NCBI GenBank assembly: GCA_964019055.1
Contig: OZ025214.1
Location: 1 to 64,000 of the forward strand
Direction: 5' to 3'
Origin: Anthopleura xanthogrammica
Taxonomy: Eukaryota; Cnidaria; Anthozoa; Actiniaria; Actiniidae
DNA: 64,000 nt
Shown here: piece after piece, positions 23,392-35,317 of the stretch
Layout of the letters: every line of letters begins with the position of its first letter
Position numbering within the stretch: the stretch's first letter is position 1
Program-made: the position numbers and the translations under genes
Notes under the pieces: model-generated
What the model saw: the letters and a program-made list of their open reading frames with translations, nothing else
Told to the model about the DNA's origin: nothing
Databases searched by the model: none

Positions 23392-24681
23392 ATGTCAATT
23401 GAACTGGAATGGAAGTCATTTATACAAAAAAACGAATTGCCAACGACTGATGGCCTATCTACGAAAGCGAATTTTTTTCCTAAAAACATCAAGTTGAAAA
23501 ATAAGAAGACGATATTTTCTCTTGGAAATCCTTGTCCACTCAAAGGTGTGACTGGTGGGGCACAAGTTCATTCAAAGATCACTGAGAGGTGTTGGACGCA
23601 GGCAGATAACAACGATGAGCGCCTAGCAGCTACTGACGATGAGAAACAACTGTCTAAATATCCCCCAGCTCATGCGGATTCCTATTCGATACCTTCTAAT
23701 ACAAGGTGCAGTGACGACAACTTAAATCTTGAAGTTGTAAGCTCGACAAAAGTTGGAGAGAAAAACAAAGATGATAGAAAATGGACCAGAGATGTCATAT
23801 TTGAAGCGGAGCAAATAGTAATTAAGTCGGAAATCGATAATATAGAAGTAAATAAGCCCCCTTTCAAAATGAAAGAATCGACGGATGAGCGAATTTTGAG
23901 AGAACCATTGGGGGGACAGTCTTCATCAACACCTTCACTTCTGAATGTAGAAGCATTCAGCGCATGTAGTAAGTCTTCTAACACTAGTACTGAAGGAAGG
24001 AAAATGAACTTCACAAACGAGGAAGACGTAGTTTCAAAAAAATCATCAATACTTAACGTAGCAAGAAAAATCAGTAGATCTACGAGCAGATCACTGAAGT
24101 CGTTGAATAATCTTGGACGTTTTGCTAGAACAAATGACAAAAACGTTCCCATGTCAGTGAAGCAGCAGCAAAGAGAAGGAGCGTGTGCATTACTTAGGGC
24201 TGCAAAAAACGACAGTGTATTTCAGATACAGACACTTGTCACCCATGGGATTTCAACGGAAATAGCGGACCAAAGAGGATGGACTCCCTTGACTATTGCT
24301 TTAGAAAACGAAAACATGAAATGCGCTGAAGTGTTAGTGCAAATGAACGCCAACGCCAATTTCGTGCATGCCAATGGGATGACAATCCTACATCATATCA
24401 CTTCAACTGGGATTTACAAAGGAGTAAAGTTTCTTCTTCGTCATGGTGCTAATGTGAACGCAGAGGATTCTGAGGGTTGGCCACCAGTGCATTATGCTAT
24501 AAAGCAACATCATCTCAAGTGTACTGCTTTGCTGCTTGCTGCAGGGTGCGATTCGCAAACGTACACTCAGAAACGAGTGAAGGAGTACGAAGAAGTGGTA
24601 AGATTTGCTACTATTGGCAAATGGAAGTTTCATTGGCAGCAGAAGTTAGACATTGATATGAGCAATGAAATACAGCTTTGA
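23392..24681 (+). CDS. Intronless ankyrin-repeat protein, 429 aa
   Basis: A single open frame. Residues 1 to about 255 are low in predicted fold, rich in Ser, Lys, Asp and Glu, and unrecognised. Residues about 258-395 hold about four ankyrin repeats: RGWTPLTIALENENMKCAEV, then ANGMTILHHI..VKFLLRHGANVN, then EGWPPVHYAIKQHHLKCTAL with LLAAGCD. The last 30 residues leave the repeats (KEYEEVVRFATIGKWKFHW). Ankyrin repeats mediate protein binding; the partner is unknown. The TGA overlaps an AATAAA at 24681-24686, so the 3' UTR should be extremely short unless a later signal is used. Lack of introns beside intron-rich neighbours could mean retroposition or simple loss. Confidence 0.85.
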   Translation: MSIELEWKSFIQKNELPTTDGLSTKANFFPKNIKLKNKKTIFSLGNPCPLKGVTGGAQVHSKITERCWTQADNNDERLAATDDEKQLSKYPPAHADSYSIPSNTRCSDDNLNLEVVSSTKVGEKNKDDRKWTRDVIFEAEQIVIKSEIDNIEVNKPPFKMKESTDERILREPLGGQSSSTPSLLNVEAFSACSKSSNTSTEGRKMNFTNEEDVVSKKSSILNVARKISRSTSRSLKSLNNLGRFARTNDKNVPMSVKQQQREGACALLRAAKNDSVFQIQTLVTHGISTEIADQRGWTPLTIALENENMKCAEVLVQMNANANFVHANGMTILHHITSTGIYKGVKFLLRHGANVNAEDSEGWPPVHYAIKQHHLKCTALLLAAGCDSQTYTQKRVKEYEEVVRFATIGKWKFHWQQKLDIDMSNEIQL

Positions 24682-26297
24682 ATAAAAATATCTTTACGGT
24701 ACGCTGACTTATATATACACCGAACATGAAAACACATTTCCTGCATAAACCGGAAGCAAATTTGCACTTATAAATCTAATTAGCACATGACGTTGCCGTC
24801 GGCAGCACGTGCACCTAACTGCGCTGTCAAACAAGTAGGTTTGGTAGGCTCTAGAAAACGTGACATTCTTCTCTATTTTGTGGAATCTAAGATGCCTGTG
24901 TTAAAAAAAATATTCAGGCTTTTAAACAGTAATTTGGAAGCCAGACGGCTACGAGAGCGAACGAATCCAAGAACATGACGATGTTCGCCGTTAATAAAAG
25001 AACAGGGTAAGATAAACATTTCCTTAAGCTACGGACACACGGGGCAACATTGCGCGCAATATTGCAGGCAATCGATGTTGCGAGCCATGTCACGACGCAA
25101 TTTGTTGCACGCAATGTTGCTGAAGAAGAAAACGATCCCACTTCAGCAACATTGCTTGCAATATTGCGCGCAATGTTGCACCGTGTTTCCGAACCATTAT
25201 TTTACTATTTGCCGTGCGTGTAAAATTGATTCTCAGCTTATAACTTTGGGGGCTAAAGTACTTTTTTCCCCTTATGGTCCCGTATAATAATAATACTGAA
25301 GGGAGAAATGTGTAAAAGTAGAAATTGAACCTCTTTCATATCTTCAAAGCAAGCAAATCTCGCGCTTGGCTTAGCTGCCGTCCAGGGCGAATGAACTAGT
25401 AATGATACATTTTTTGTAGGATTTCAAACAAACAAGAGTAAATGCAATAAGCCTAGCTCATATACTGAGTAAATCAATAAGTAATAAGTGTTAAATAGAA
25501 AAAAAAAATCCGGCAGTTGGGAGCCGGTTTAACTATCATTTTCGGCGTTGTTGTTGTTGATGATGTTGTTAATACTCGTTATCATGGTCCATGATTATTC
25601 ATCAGCTTTCTATTTTAACGTTGCAAACAAGCCGCGAAAACGATATTAATTTTAGTAAAATGATTTGATTCTACACATCAAACTAATTATGTTATCACAA
25701 GATAAGTCAAGATTCCTCTCCTGTATAAATTAAAAGGGGGAAGCAAATCACTGACATCTGACGAATTCACGCTAAAATCCTTAAAGCCCTGTGTGTTAGA
25801 CGTGTGTCAACAATTCAATCAAAGGTGTTTTAAATTAGCAATGATTACTAGTCAATACAGCAGTTTATTGTCTGTTCACCAAAGAACAAATAAGGAGTTT
25901 CACGATTTACTACTAGCGGTTTCTCAACTATGAAATGTTCTAACAAGGGATTAGGTTCACTCCTCCTTTAATCCAAGCTTTATTCTATGCAAAATTGAGA
26001 ATTAAAATAACAATTTCTTGACATCAGTGCTTAATCAAGTGTCTTTTCTGACATAATTTGTGTAGCTGACCTGCAATGAGTGGTTTAAAACACAGTCCAA
26101 AAGGTCATAACAGAATGATTCAAAAATAGAAAAGAGAAATTACAAGTTGTCTTCCGTTCAATCTACTTGTCTAAACACCTCACGCCCCAAACATCCAAAC
26201 AGCTTACCACTCCAATCATGATATTTTCTTGGACAGTGCGGCACTTAAGACGATTGAATAATGATTTGAATAATGATTTGAATTCTTGTTGTAAGTA
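24682..26297. other. Intergenic region with one MITE, no gene seen
   Basis: Apart from the GCAACATTGCGCGCAAT element, this stretch has AT-rich sequence, a GTTGTTGTTGATGATGTTG run near 25548 and three ATGATTTGAATA units near 26255. Frames up to 106 codons (26167-26487) are antisense to the zinc-finger gene or unrecognised. Confidence 0.4.
25037..25186. mobile_element. MITE with GC-rich terminal inverted repeats
   Basis: ACACGGGGCAACATTGCGCG at 25037 is matched in reverse, ending ACACGGTGCAACATTGCGCG, at 25186, so the terminal repeats are about 30 bp. The 150-bp element is built from internal GCAACATTG/CAATGTTGC words. No coding capacity; no clear target-site duplication was established. Confidence 0.75.
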
Positions 26298-27146
26298 TTA
26301 CAAATTTCGTACATCCGTTGACTTCTCTGTCGCAGTCTTTATTGCTCTTCGTGTTCGTGATGATAAAGGTTTAGTAATGGCATGGGCTGTCCATTGGTGT
26401 CTACTGAGAGCGTCCGATCGACTATACCTCTGTTTACATCCTGAAATAGGACAAATGAAAACTTTTTTCTCAGCATCTTGTAAATGAGTCTTCTGATGCT
26501 TGTTCAAGTGATCCTTCCGACCAAATGCCTTATGGCATGTCTCGCATTGATGTGGTCGAAACCCAGTATGAATACGCTTGTGTCTAGTTAACTCTTCATT
26601 GCGCGCAAAACGCTTATCACATCCCTCATAGTTGCAAATATACGGCTTTTCTCCGGTATGAATTCGCATGTGTCCCTGTAACTGACCGTTATTACTACAT
26701 CGTACATCACACAAAGGACATGGGTACTTTTTCTTGCGAGTTTTACAATCCAACACTGCAGCAGTCGAAGTCGTACTGGTTGAAGTATTATCCACTATGA
26801 TTTTAGTTACAGAAGCAATTGGGCCGGTTTCAGCGATATTATTTGGTTGTTGAAGACCTTGATGTTGTGTATTAGCCTCAGAGGCGGAGTGTTGGTTGAA
26901 TATAGACACACACATATTTTGAACATCATGGAAACCCATGTGCGGCACATGGGACGATGTAGGAGGAGGTGCCATTGTTAAACTTGAATAACTCAAGTGT
27001 CCTAAACTCTGATTCCATAAAGCTGCTGTAGTAGCAAACTCCGGCTGTAACAGGATCTGTTGAATCGACGGTAAAGAAGGCGCTTGAAAGAGAATCGTTG
27101 GCTTGAATACACGAAATAATCCTAATCCATTCTGCGTGGCCTGCAT
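26298..27146 (-). CDS. Four-finger C2H2 zinc-finger protein, KLF/EGR-like, 282 aa
   Basis: Intronless. Residues 1 to about 140 lack known domains and are rich in Gln, Ser and Thr, a composition seen in transactivation regions. A basic KTRKKK then leads into four C2H2 fingers: CPLCDVRCSNNGQLQGHMRIH, CNYEGCDKRFARNEELTRH, CETCHKAFGRKDHLNKH and CPISGCKQRYSRSDALSRH, joined by HTGEKPY and HTGFRPH linkers. The helices RNEELTR and RKDHLNK resemble GC-box-binding fingers of KLF/SP and EGR proteins, so a GC-rich DNA site is inferred. It is probably a nuclear sequence-specific regulator. I cannot assign an orthologue; EGR, KLF and lineage-specific families are all open. Confidence 0.88.
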   Translation of the reverse strand: MQATQNGLGLFRVFKPTILFQAPSLPSIQQILLQPEFATTAALWNQSLGHLSYSSLTMAPPPTSSHVPHMGFHDVQNMCVSIFNQHSASEANTQHQGLQQPNNIAETGPIASVTKIIVDNTSTSTTSTAAVLDCKTRKKKYPCPLCDVRCSNNGQLQGHMRIHTGEKPYICNYEGCDKRFARNEELTRHKRIHTGFRPHQCETCHKAFGRKDHLNKHQKTHLQDAEKKVFICPISGCKQRYSRSDALSRHQWTAHAITKPLSSRTRRAIKTATEKSTDVRNL

Positions 27147-28066
27147 TGTTTAGCGTTAGATCAATGATCGATGCCCGTAACTTACGTACTCTGAAGAACA
27201 AGCCGTCCTCTGTCTCTAGTCATCAGTGAGAGTGTGTCAACGTTTCGAGTGACATAGAGTCAAGGCGGGTCGTTTGTTGACCAATCACTGTCCACATTAA
27301 GAGTCTTGTAGTAAAACGAGATGACAAATTAAGAACGTCCACAGTGGGGCGTGAGATTGGGCTTGAGCAAGTAGTCGTAAGGCCACCATGAATGAGCCCT
27401 CGATACCTTGCAGTCAAAACGTCTTGGACATTTCCATTTCTTCTTTTAGCATAATTATTTTGCAACATCCATCAGCTTTTGTCACTAAAGTAGAACTTAA
27501 GGAAATTATTTTGTCTCTGTTTTGTTTAAATATTTGCAGTGCGTTATCGAGCTAATCTAATAAAAAAACAATGACCACATAATGGGTCAGGATAGTGTCC
27601 AAACGGAAAGGCGAGAGAGAGTAAACGCCCCCACAACGGGAAACGTTTTCATATTTGATGTTTTACGCCGGTATACAAACTGCCGCAATCGAATCAATTT
27701 CTTAGAGAGGTTGTGACTCTTCGAAAGCACCATTGTCTCGCGATAAGAACGTAGGACTGAACTGGCCTGGCTGTCAAAAGCTGAAGAGGTTAATTTTTAG
27801 TGCTGAGTTGGAAAGCGTTTGGAACACACGATGATCGCATTTCGCCGAGAGCCTCAATTTCCAAATTTTCAGGCGGTGGTAGTGGTATTTCCCCGATTTA
27901 AGATTTGCAACCAGCAAAGGCGGCTGGGATTGTATGAAATGGGAGTCCCCCCCCCCCCCTCGGGGGCGGTAGAGGGAGGGCTTCTGAACCCTCTTACTCT
28001 ATCTTGCGTGACGAATAATTTGCATCTCAAATACATTCCGGCTTTGGCGCCTACATTATTATTGAG
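27147..28066. promoter_or_regulatory. Divergent spacer between zinc-finger and dehydrogenase genes
   Basis: A 920-bp interval between two divergent starts that must hold both promoters. No TATA box is evident. A run of 11 C's at about 27948 lies 110 bp before the dehydrogenase start. Open frames here (for example 27223-27468) are unrecognised. Confidence 0.35.
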
Positions 28067-29709
28067 ATGGCTGCAATGGCTATTTTCCTAGGTTTCTTGT
28101 CATTATTTATAGCATATTTGCTCATAAAATTCTTTTATAGGTCTTATAAAGTAGATAATTTTGGTAGTAAGTTTGTTTTAATCACTGGCTGTGACTCTGG
28201 TTTTGGCAGACTTACCGCTTTGCGCCTTGATCGGCTTGGGTTTCATGTGATCGCCACATGTTTGACTAAAACAGGTCAAGAAGACTTACAAAAACTATGC
28301 AGCGAGCGAACAACGACTTTTCTTCTTGATATTACAAGTTCAACCCAAATTCAAGAGGTCTACAGTGCTATAACTCGGTCCGTAATTCCACGAGGAGTTG
28401 GTAAGTTCGTATGGGAATATTATTCAAATTCGTCTTCTTATCAATAATGTCCTGGTGGTAGGGTCTTATTTTAATCACTTTACGTAATTGGAATATGAAC
28501 GAAAATTAAGTTTAATAGTTGGCATCATTTTCGACACTTCACCTACAGCCGATCCCATCTCCGATCGGAACTGCATTAAGGGTTATTGAATATCTGATTA
28601 AAACCAAAATTTGACGCACTAAATATTTTTGTTGTTAAAAAAAGTATAAATATTTACTACAAAGGCATTCATTTATCAACTTTCCAGGTCTGTGGGCTTT
28701 AATCAACAATGCAGGTATATTTATTTCTGGCCCGATTGAGTGGCAGCCGCTGGACATCTATAAACGTACCGCAGACGTTAATCTTTGGGGAATGATTGAT
28801 ATAACGAAGACCTTTTTATCGCTGATCAAGAAAGCCAAAGGGCGAGTGGTTAACTTTTCTAGTGCAGCAGGTACAAATGATTTTCATCGAATATTATATA
28901 TTTCTATTATCTAGATTGTGTACTTCTAGCTACTCCATATATATTTGTTCGAGGTGTTAAAAGCTCAACTCACGAACACCCTTTTCACCAGGAAGGGCGT
29001 CGGCAACTTTTTCATCTTCATACTGTATCAGTAAGTATGGAGTCGAGGCGTTCTCTGACGCTTTAAGACGGGAGATGAAGCCATGGAATGTGAAGGTAGT
29101 TATCATGGAACCTGGTGGCTATAGTACTGCGATTCTTAACGTGGAGAATAAAAGATGCATGTGGAAGAAACAATGGGACGAATTGAATACAGATATTAAG
29201 GAGGAGTACGGAGAGGAGTATTTCAATGGAGGTATAGTAAATATTTCCTCGCGAGATTGTCAGCAATCACATTAAGTGTACATGTAGTCCTTCCTTTGAT
29301 GCAGCAGACTGGCATCCTGCATAACGGGGACTGACGAGGCCCTTTTTTCGATTCCTAAAAAGATCCTGTTTACCAAAAAAATGTATCCTTTGTTCCAAAA
29401 CTTATGCAATAATTTTTGATTCCTGATCAGTCGAAAGCCGTGGTCACTGATACTTTATACCTTATCTCTTTTACTCTTTTAGTGTTTGAATCCTTCTCCA
29501 AATCCTTTCGCCATATTTCCAGCGACTTTTCCAAAGTAGTGAGCGCCGTGGAAGATGCCGTGACGTTAGAAAGGCCACATGACCGTTATGTTGTTGGCCT
29601 GGATGCTCAGTTTCTATGCTTGTTATCAATGCTACCTTCAGCAATTTCTGATGCCTTTTCCAATGCTATAGTTAGCGTCCCTTTGCCTGGGAAATTCAAG
29701 ACTGAATAA
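28067..29709 (+). CDS. Membrane-anchored short-chain dehydrogenase (RDH/BDH1-like), 4 exons
   Basis: Exons 28067-28400, 28688-28870, 28992-29231 and 29483-29709 join in phase to 327 codons, the usual size for SDR9C-type enzymes. Residues 5-24 are a hydrophobic N-terminal anchor. TGCDSGFG at 40-47 is the NAD(P) cofactor loop. NNAG is at 118-121. The catalytic triad fits Ser170 (VVNFSS), Tyr183 and Lys187 (YCISK). KVVIMEPGGYST matches the family's post-catalytic strand. Family members are membrane-bound retinol, steroid or hydroxybutyrate dehydrogenases; the substrate cannot be chosen here. The stop codon TAA lies inside an AATAAA (29705-29710). Confidence 0.92.
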
Positions 29710-31383
29710 AACTTTCTCTTTTTGTCTGAAACGAAGAATGGGTGCATCCTGCTTCAACAACATTGCAAGAACCTTGTTCCCAAGGCCTTATGGATGACTT
29801 AGGACACTTTTCCCGTCCAACTCAAAAAGCTATTTGAAAGACGATCAACCAGACAGTAGAGAGGAATTCACCGAGAAATGGGGGTGGAAAAACGAACATC
29901 TTGTTGCACGACATGTACACAATTTCAGGCTCAACCACAGGGAACCTGGCTCTGGTACGTGGGCGTTATATATGTATGACTTTAATTTCTTGACGGGTTC
30001 CCTGTGTCTTTAGCTCGATGAACAACTGAAAACAAGATCACACAAATGTCGCGGGTTCTCTATGGTGTAAGATGAGACCTCAACTGCTGTAATCATTCTG
30101 TAACCAGATAGCTGATTAAAATTCAATATAGTGTAACGCACTCGTTTAGTAACAGTCAAATAGAGAAATTCTCTCATTTAAGTAGTAGTTACAAAAACGA
30201 TTAGCCCGAGTATCAGGCCTTCGAAGCGGGGAGCCTGATACTCAGGCTAAAAAACGATGCACCAATTTAGCTGCGAATATAACGTGGGGGACCGGAGGTG
30301 GAGGGTGGTACTTGGATTGGGGTACTTGGACTGGGTTCTGATAGGGATGTCCTGCTACAGTGATGATATGATGATATGAAAGACCATACTCTATTCAAGA
30401 CAGATCGGTAAAACTTAGAACTTGGAGTACAAACAGTAAAAGCGTGCAACATGAATAGTAATAAATAGTGATTTTTTATGCAAATTCTATTGTTTAATTA
30501 TTACTATTTAGTACTAAATAGTGATAAGCTTTGCACTCTTTTAATGTATGTACTCTAGTGGCAATCACACTGGTGCTTTTTCAAAAAAAATTAAATACCC
30601 TAAGACACAAAAAATTGAAAACTACAATCCTTGCCAGAATCATAGGCCCTATTCAAGAGAATTTAAGCTGAAATGTACACCCTATTAAAGATAAACACTA
30701 AACGTGGTGAGTTTTGCAGAAAGAGGAAAATCTGAGAACTTGCGGATTGGAAAAAAACCCTCGAATAAAGGGAGAGACCCAACAAACTCTTCGCACATAC
30801 AATGCCAAGTCTAGGAATCAAACCAGAGACCACAGAGGTGAGTGCACAGCATTCTTGGTTATCAATGGAAATGGCAGAAGATCTTTTATAAGACAATATA
30901 TCTATTTGCTTATTTTTATTGTTATCATGGTTATACTTAATTACTATAAGTGCCTATACAAGGAAATATATGGTACAAGTGTGCAATTGTTTTATCGTCA
31001 AGGCCTAGTGATGGTACAGAATAATATCATGAGATGTGGGCTGTTCTCAAGACGTCAATAATAACAAGACATCATTAAACCAGCTTAACTAAAAATTATC
31101 TGGTAAAAGTGAACAGTAATGAATAAGATGTACCAATTCCTCCCAATAGAATATATGTCAAAAATTTGCTAGATTATGAGATAACATTAATGAATTAATT
31201 CAACCTTAATACCAATATACCATATTACTTATCATTAAGATATGTACACATCACTATGGTTTGGCATACCCATTGATAATGAACATCATATAAACCTATC
31301 AGTGAAAACACAATAGCGTAGGTGTTGTGTGTGTCATTATTTATATCTACAGTCTGACAAGGGAGTGGAATATCATTGTTGTG
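29710..31383. other. Intergenic region with hairpin and SINE-like copy
   Basis: 30201-30246 is a hairpin (GCCCGAGTATCAGGC..GCCTGATACTCAGGC). A SINE-like copy follows at about 30708-30840. The open frame 30714-31061 is a translation of that repeat. The rest is AT-rich, with no gene seen, up to the ZRANB1 stop codon. Confidence 0.5.
30708..30840 (-). mobile_element. SINE-like dispersed repeat, copy A
   Basis: Shares the GGAAAAaaACCCTCGAA..GGGAGAGA.CCAACAAACTCT..CACATA core with 45595-45830 and 60870-61085. Near its right end, read on the minus strand, it has GGTTTGATTCC, close to an RNA polymerase III B box (GGTTCGANTCC). This supports a tRNA-derived SINE oriented minus. It is the most diverged of the three copies. 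Confidence 0.65.
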
Positions 31384-34300
31384 TTATTTCTTCTGTTTCC
31401 TATATCTGTCAATCCAGTCATCGATCATTTGGTTCACAAGAGCTGGTCTTGGAGTAAGCCGCTGTTGTGCTACCAAAATACCACTGTCAGTGGTACAGCA
31501 GTCTAACCAGTCACGTAAAAGGTACTCTTCACTGCCAATCTGAAGGAAATATACACGTAGGATTATAGCAGGAATTCCAAGATAATGTCAATTATGTTAC
31601 GCTTGTTTACATACCTGTGCTGCAGAAAGAAAATGTACAGGCAATAGACGACCCTCATGATCAACCAGGGGCAGGTAGGTTACATGAACATTGTCATTAC
31701 TCTCCACATGAGCATGAGCACCAATATCATTGGTTTTGTCAGTATCCACTTCCATAGCAACCAATGCTGAGAAATGACCCCTTGTGTACCCAAGGACAAC
31801 AGGGTTCTTCCAACAGAAACTTTTTTCCCATAATAATGGGAGATAAACACCTAAAAAAAAGGAATAGTGATTTGAGCTGGCAAAAGCAAAGCATATCAAC
31901 TTTTTTGAACTCTATTAATTTTGTTGTTAAAAGCATTAGCAAAAAACTAACAAGAAATTTTTTTCTCTATTTTTTATACATTTTTTGAAAACTCTGTATG
32001 TTTGGCTACAAACTTGTTTCATAATTATTCTTTCTAGCATTTTTGCTCTTCATGATTAATGATTCTTGTACTGTTTAATAAACGAGCAGGAGTGTTTTAT
32101 CGGGTTTTAAGCCCGATAAAACACGATCTGCGAGTTTATTGAACAGCTTAAGAAACCTTGAGGTGTATCTTCGCATTTTCTACTGAATTTTTGACGATTT
32201 TTAAAGTTTATGCAAATGAAGAGGATGTTTTATCAGATTTAAAACCTCCACGGACAATGATTTCTATTGTGTTTTCCTCATTAAATATTCATGAGTTTTT
32301 TAATGCACAATAAAGGACTTGCTTCACTTTTTGAAGTGGAAAAAAAATAGAAGGAGTCCAAAAACACAAGTAAAATAAGAAGCAATCATGCAGCAACCCT
32401 GATCATGCCATTACACAATTTAAGTACGAGAGATTCTCGCAACTGGACAATAGTTTGTTACCTTGGAATCTAGCTAAACCAAGAGTTTCTCCTCTGAAAC
32501 TCTTGACATACTTGACACCATAGATGATGATTGGCCGGCGTAGGATGTGAGCCAGTGCAAATACATGTGTTTGTTCAAGAGATGTTCCAGGTTGGCTTGC
32601 TAAGCTAAGTATTGATGCCCAATCTTGTTCCCATTGGTCTTCATCTAAGGTGTACTGTAGTGTCTCTGCTTGCATTGACTCCCATTCCTTGTAACGAGGA
32701 AAGAATCTGGAGAAATATGAAAGACAAGACATGCTGATATGTAAAGAAGAACACTAAAGTACAGAGCAAGATAGTTTTCTGACCACGAAGAAAACAAATA
32801 TGCAACTCTTCACTATAACCCGAAGTGAAGCTTTCTCATGTGTTCTTAACACACAAGGCTTGACTTTGTGTAACAGCACTTCATTTTACCCTTAACATAT
32901 AACAATCCCTAAAATACTATTTTGCCTTTGCATCTGTAAGTTGGAAAAGGGGTTGAAAAGGATTATGTTTATCTAGATGTTGAAGCAAATTATCTGAGTG
33001 TACACCTACACGTACCTGCTGGCTCCTTCACTTAGACTTTCAAACAGAGCTTTTCTTAGAGTATTGTCCTTGTCAAACATGCCATAAGTTGCTTGGAGCA
33101 CAGAGTCAAGTAGACAGTCACCAGCTGAACGGTTCCACAGTGGATAAATTCTGCTACTTAGGTGTACTGAAATCTCTTCACTCCAGTTAATGATTGGGGA
33201 TTCAACTTCCAGTACTAGAAAGAGAACAAGAATCATCACCTATTTTCAGCATTCTGTGTATGTATGCATAAATTGTAACTACCATGAAGCAGTTGAGTGT
33301 GACAATATTGGTAATGCCTGAAAGTAAGATGTTTTGTCTTTTTCTTCAAAGCAGCTTCTCTGTTCCTGTAAATCCAGGAGCAGATCTAGGAATGGATTGG
33401 GGATGAGGGAGAAATGGCTAAAAAAAGGCAAGGAGTGAGAAACGATTGAAAAATATTGAGGAGAAGGAAGAGCCAGCATAAAAAGGTAGAAGGGAGAATT
33501 ATACAATTTAATCAATATTTTATTTTTGTTTATTTGTCAGAGGGAGAAACTGCTGAAAAATTAGGAGGGAGGGAGAAAAATGGCATAAAAAATTGGAAGG
33601 GAGAATAATTTAATACCTGTTCATCTTCTACAGGAAGATATATAATCTGTATTGAGAATGTTGTTGTTTACTACAGTGGTGTTTATAGTACAGGACTTTA
33701 CTGAGAATGAGTAAAACCTATAGTGAAGAGAATTCATCTTTTTCAATTGAGAAAAAAGCCATTAATACACCTACCTCTCTGAACATCTTTGTCAAGTAAG
33801 TCTTCAAAAAGCTGTCTTTGTAATCGAGATGGAAATTCTTGGATTTCTGTATGTTTAAAAGAAGAACAAATATAATGCTATGTGAAATTCATATCCAAAT
33901 AAAACAAATGACCTTATGGTAGTGTCCACCAACTAACAGTGCAAACTTAACTGAAAAAAAACTGGTTTTTTTTTGGCTTCTTGACGAGATCACAAAATAA
34001 CCTGTTGTACAATACTGTCACTGTAAGTAAATATTATTTGATACATTCTGCTGCATAACAACAACAACAACAAGACATCCACAAAATGAGGCTTAAAAGA
34101 AATGTTTTTTTGTGTGGTAGGCTATAATGTTACTAACCTGCTGGTAGTACAAAAGTAACTTGCTCAGTAAAGAAATAACAAGGCCAATCTCCTTTTCTCT
34201 GTCTCATAGTATGTGCAATATCTTTCCTCACATCTGCTGCTAGCTCTGGACTTACTAAGCATGGTACACAGTGTAAACGGTGATTACCAACTTCAGATAC

Positions 34301-35317
34301 TAGTAGATATGCTAGTAGCTCCTCCCTCTTGAATTTAATAGCCAAGTGTACTAAAGTATAACCCACTTCAAATGCTTCAGGTCTGTTCAACACAAGGCAT
34401 TCGTCTCTGTTTAGTTGCCTAGTACGGTCATTCCCTGAATTCATGTATGTCTCTACTGATGTTGCATCCCCTTCCACTATCCCAATACAGGCACTCAACC
34501 ACATCCAATCCTTATCAGTCAGCCTGTTTCGAATTTGCAACACTTCCTCATTGTCATTGACATCTTCATTGGCAGGAATATCATATATAATCTTTCCCAC
34601 ATCTTGCTTAGCTGGCTGAAGAGCCAGAGACATATCACTAACTGATGATGTGGGAGACCTACGTCTAGAAGATACACCATTATTGTTTTTGGAAACACAA
34701 GTCTCATCAGATTTAGTTTTACTTGCTGGTTTCATACTGTGACAAATAACACAATGAGTGGTTTTCGGCCAGTTTTGATATGTACACTTCGGGCATTCCC
34801 ACTTCATTAATGCTTTATGCTGGGCTTTGTTTTTATCATTGTTTAAAGATTTCAAGTCTACCTTCGACCCCGAACGGCTTGTCTTTGGAGAAACTGCTCG
34901 CGTTCTTTCATCTTTACTGTTTGAAGCTTCTGGTTGAATAACATTTTTGTGATATTTAGAAATCGCTGATTGACACATAGCGCATTGGAGAGAACTCGGC
35001 CAGTTCTCAAACGTACAAGCAGAACATTTCGATTTTACAATTTCTTGATCACTATGTTTGTATCTCGGTGAGGTTTTGTCTGCGTTACTTGGAGTACGGC
35101 TATTCCTAGCATTTACTCTTTCGTTATCAGCAGCTTGATATATATCCTGGACAATTCCACCAGATCTGTGCGGTTGAGGACAGATCACATGTGCAGGTCG
35201 TTTGGCTAAACAAAGAGCACATTTCATGGCTGATGGCCAGTTTTCGTATGTGCAATATTCACAGGGCCATTTGAGGTTTTGCTCGTTCTTAGGCATTTTA
35301 AATATTTCGTTTAACAA
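31384..35317 (-). CDS. ZRANB1: ZRANB1/Trabid-type OTU deubiquitinase, 6 exons
   Basis: Exons 35317-34138, 33846-33775, 33214-33016, 32706-32462, 31850-31615 and 31539-31384 join in phase to 695 codons (human about 708). Three NPL4-type zinc fingers come first: WPCEYCTYENWPSAMKC, CSACTFENWPSSLQC and WECPKCTYQNWPKTTHC. An ankyrin-like ubiquitin-binding region follows (GYTLVHLAIKFKREELLAYL). The OTU catalytic core has the nucleophile Cys in SAGDCLLDSVLQATYG and the His in GYTRGHFSALVAME. Trabid cleaves K29/K33/K63-linked ubiquitin and acts in Wnt signalling and chromatin regulation (family knowledge). An alternative start MPKNEQ lies seven codons downstream and fits the human N-terminus better. 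Confidence 0.96.
32070..32310. mobile_element. Palindromic MITE in ZRANB1 intron, TGTTTTATC stem
   Basis: TGTTTTATCGGG..CCCGATAAAACA forms a perfect hairpin near 32094-32126 inside an outer stem (CTGTTTAATAAAC..GTTTATTGAACAG). TGTTTTATC recurs at about 32228, followed by a tail (GGACAATGATTTCTATTGTG) that is conserved in the element at 59945-60240. Confidence 0.75.

Noticed and set aside
30714..31061. 115-codon frame
   Set aside because: Its first third is the translation of the SINE-like copy; the rest is AT-rich intergenic DNA.
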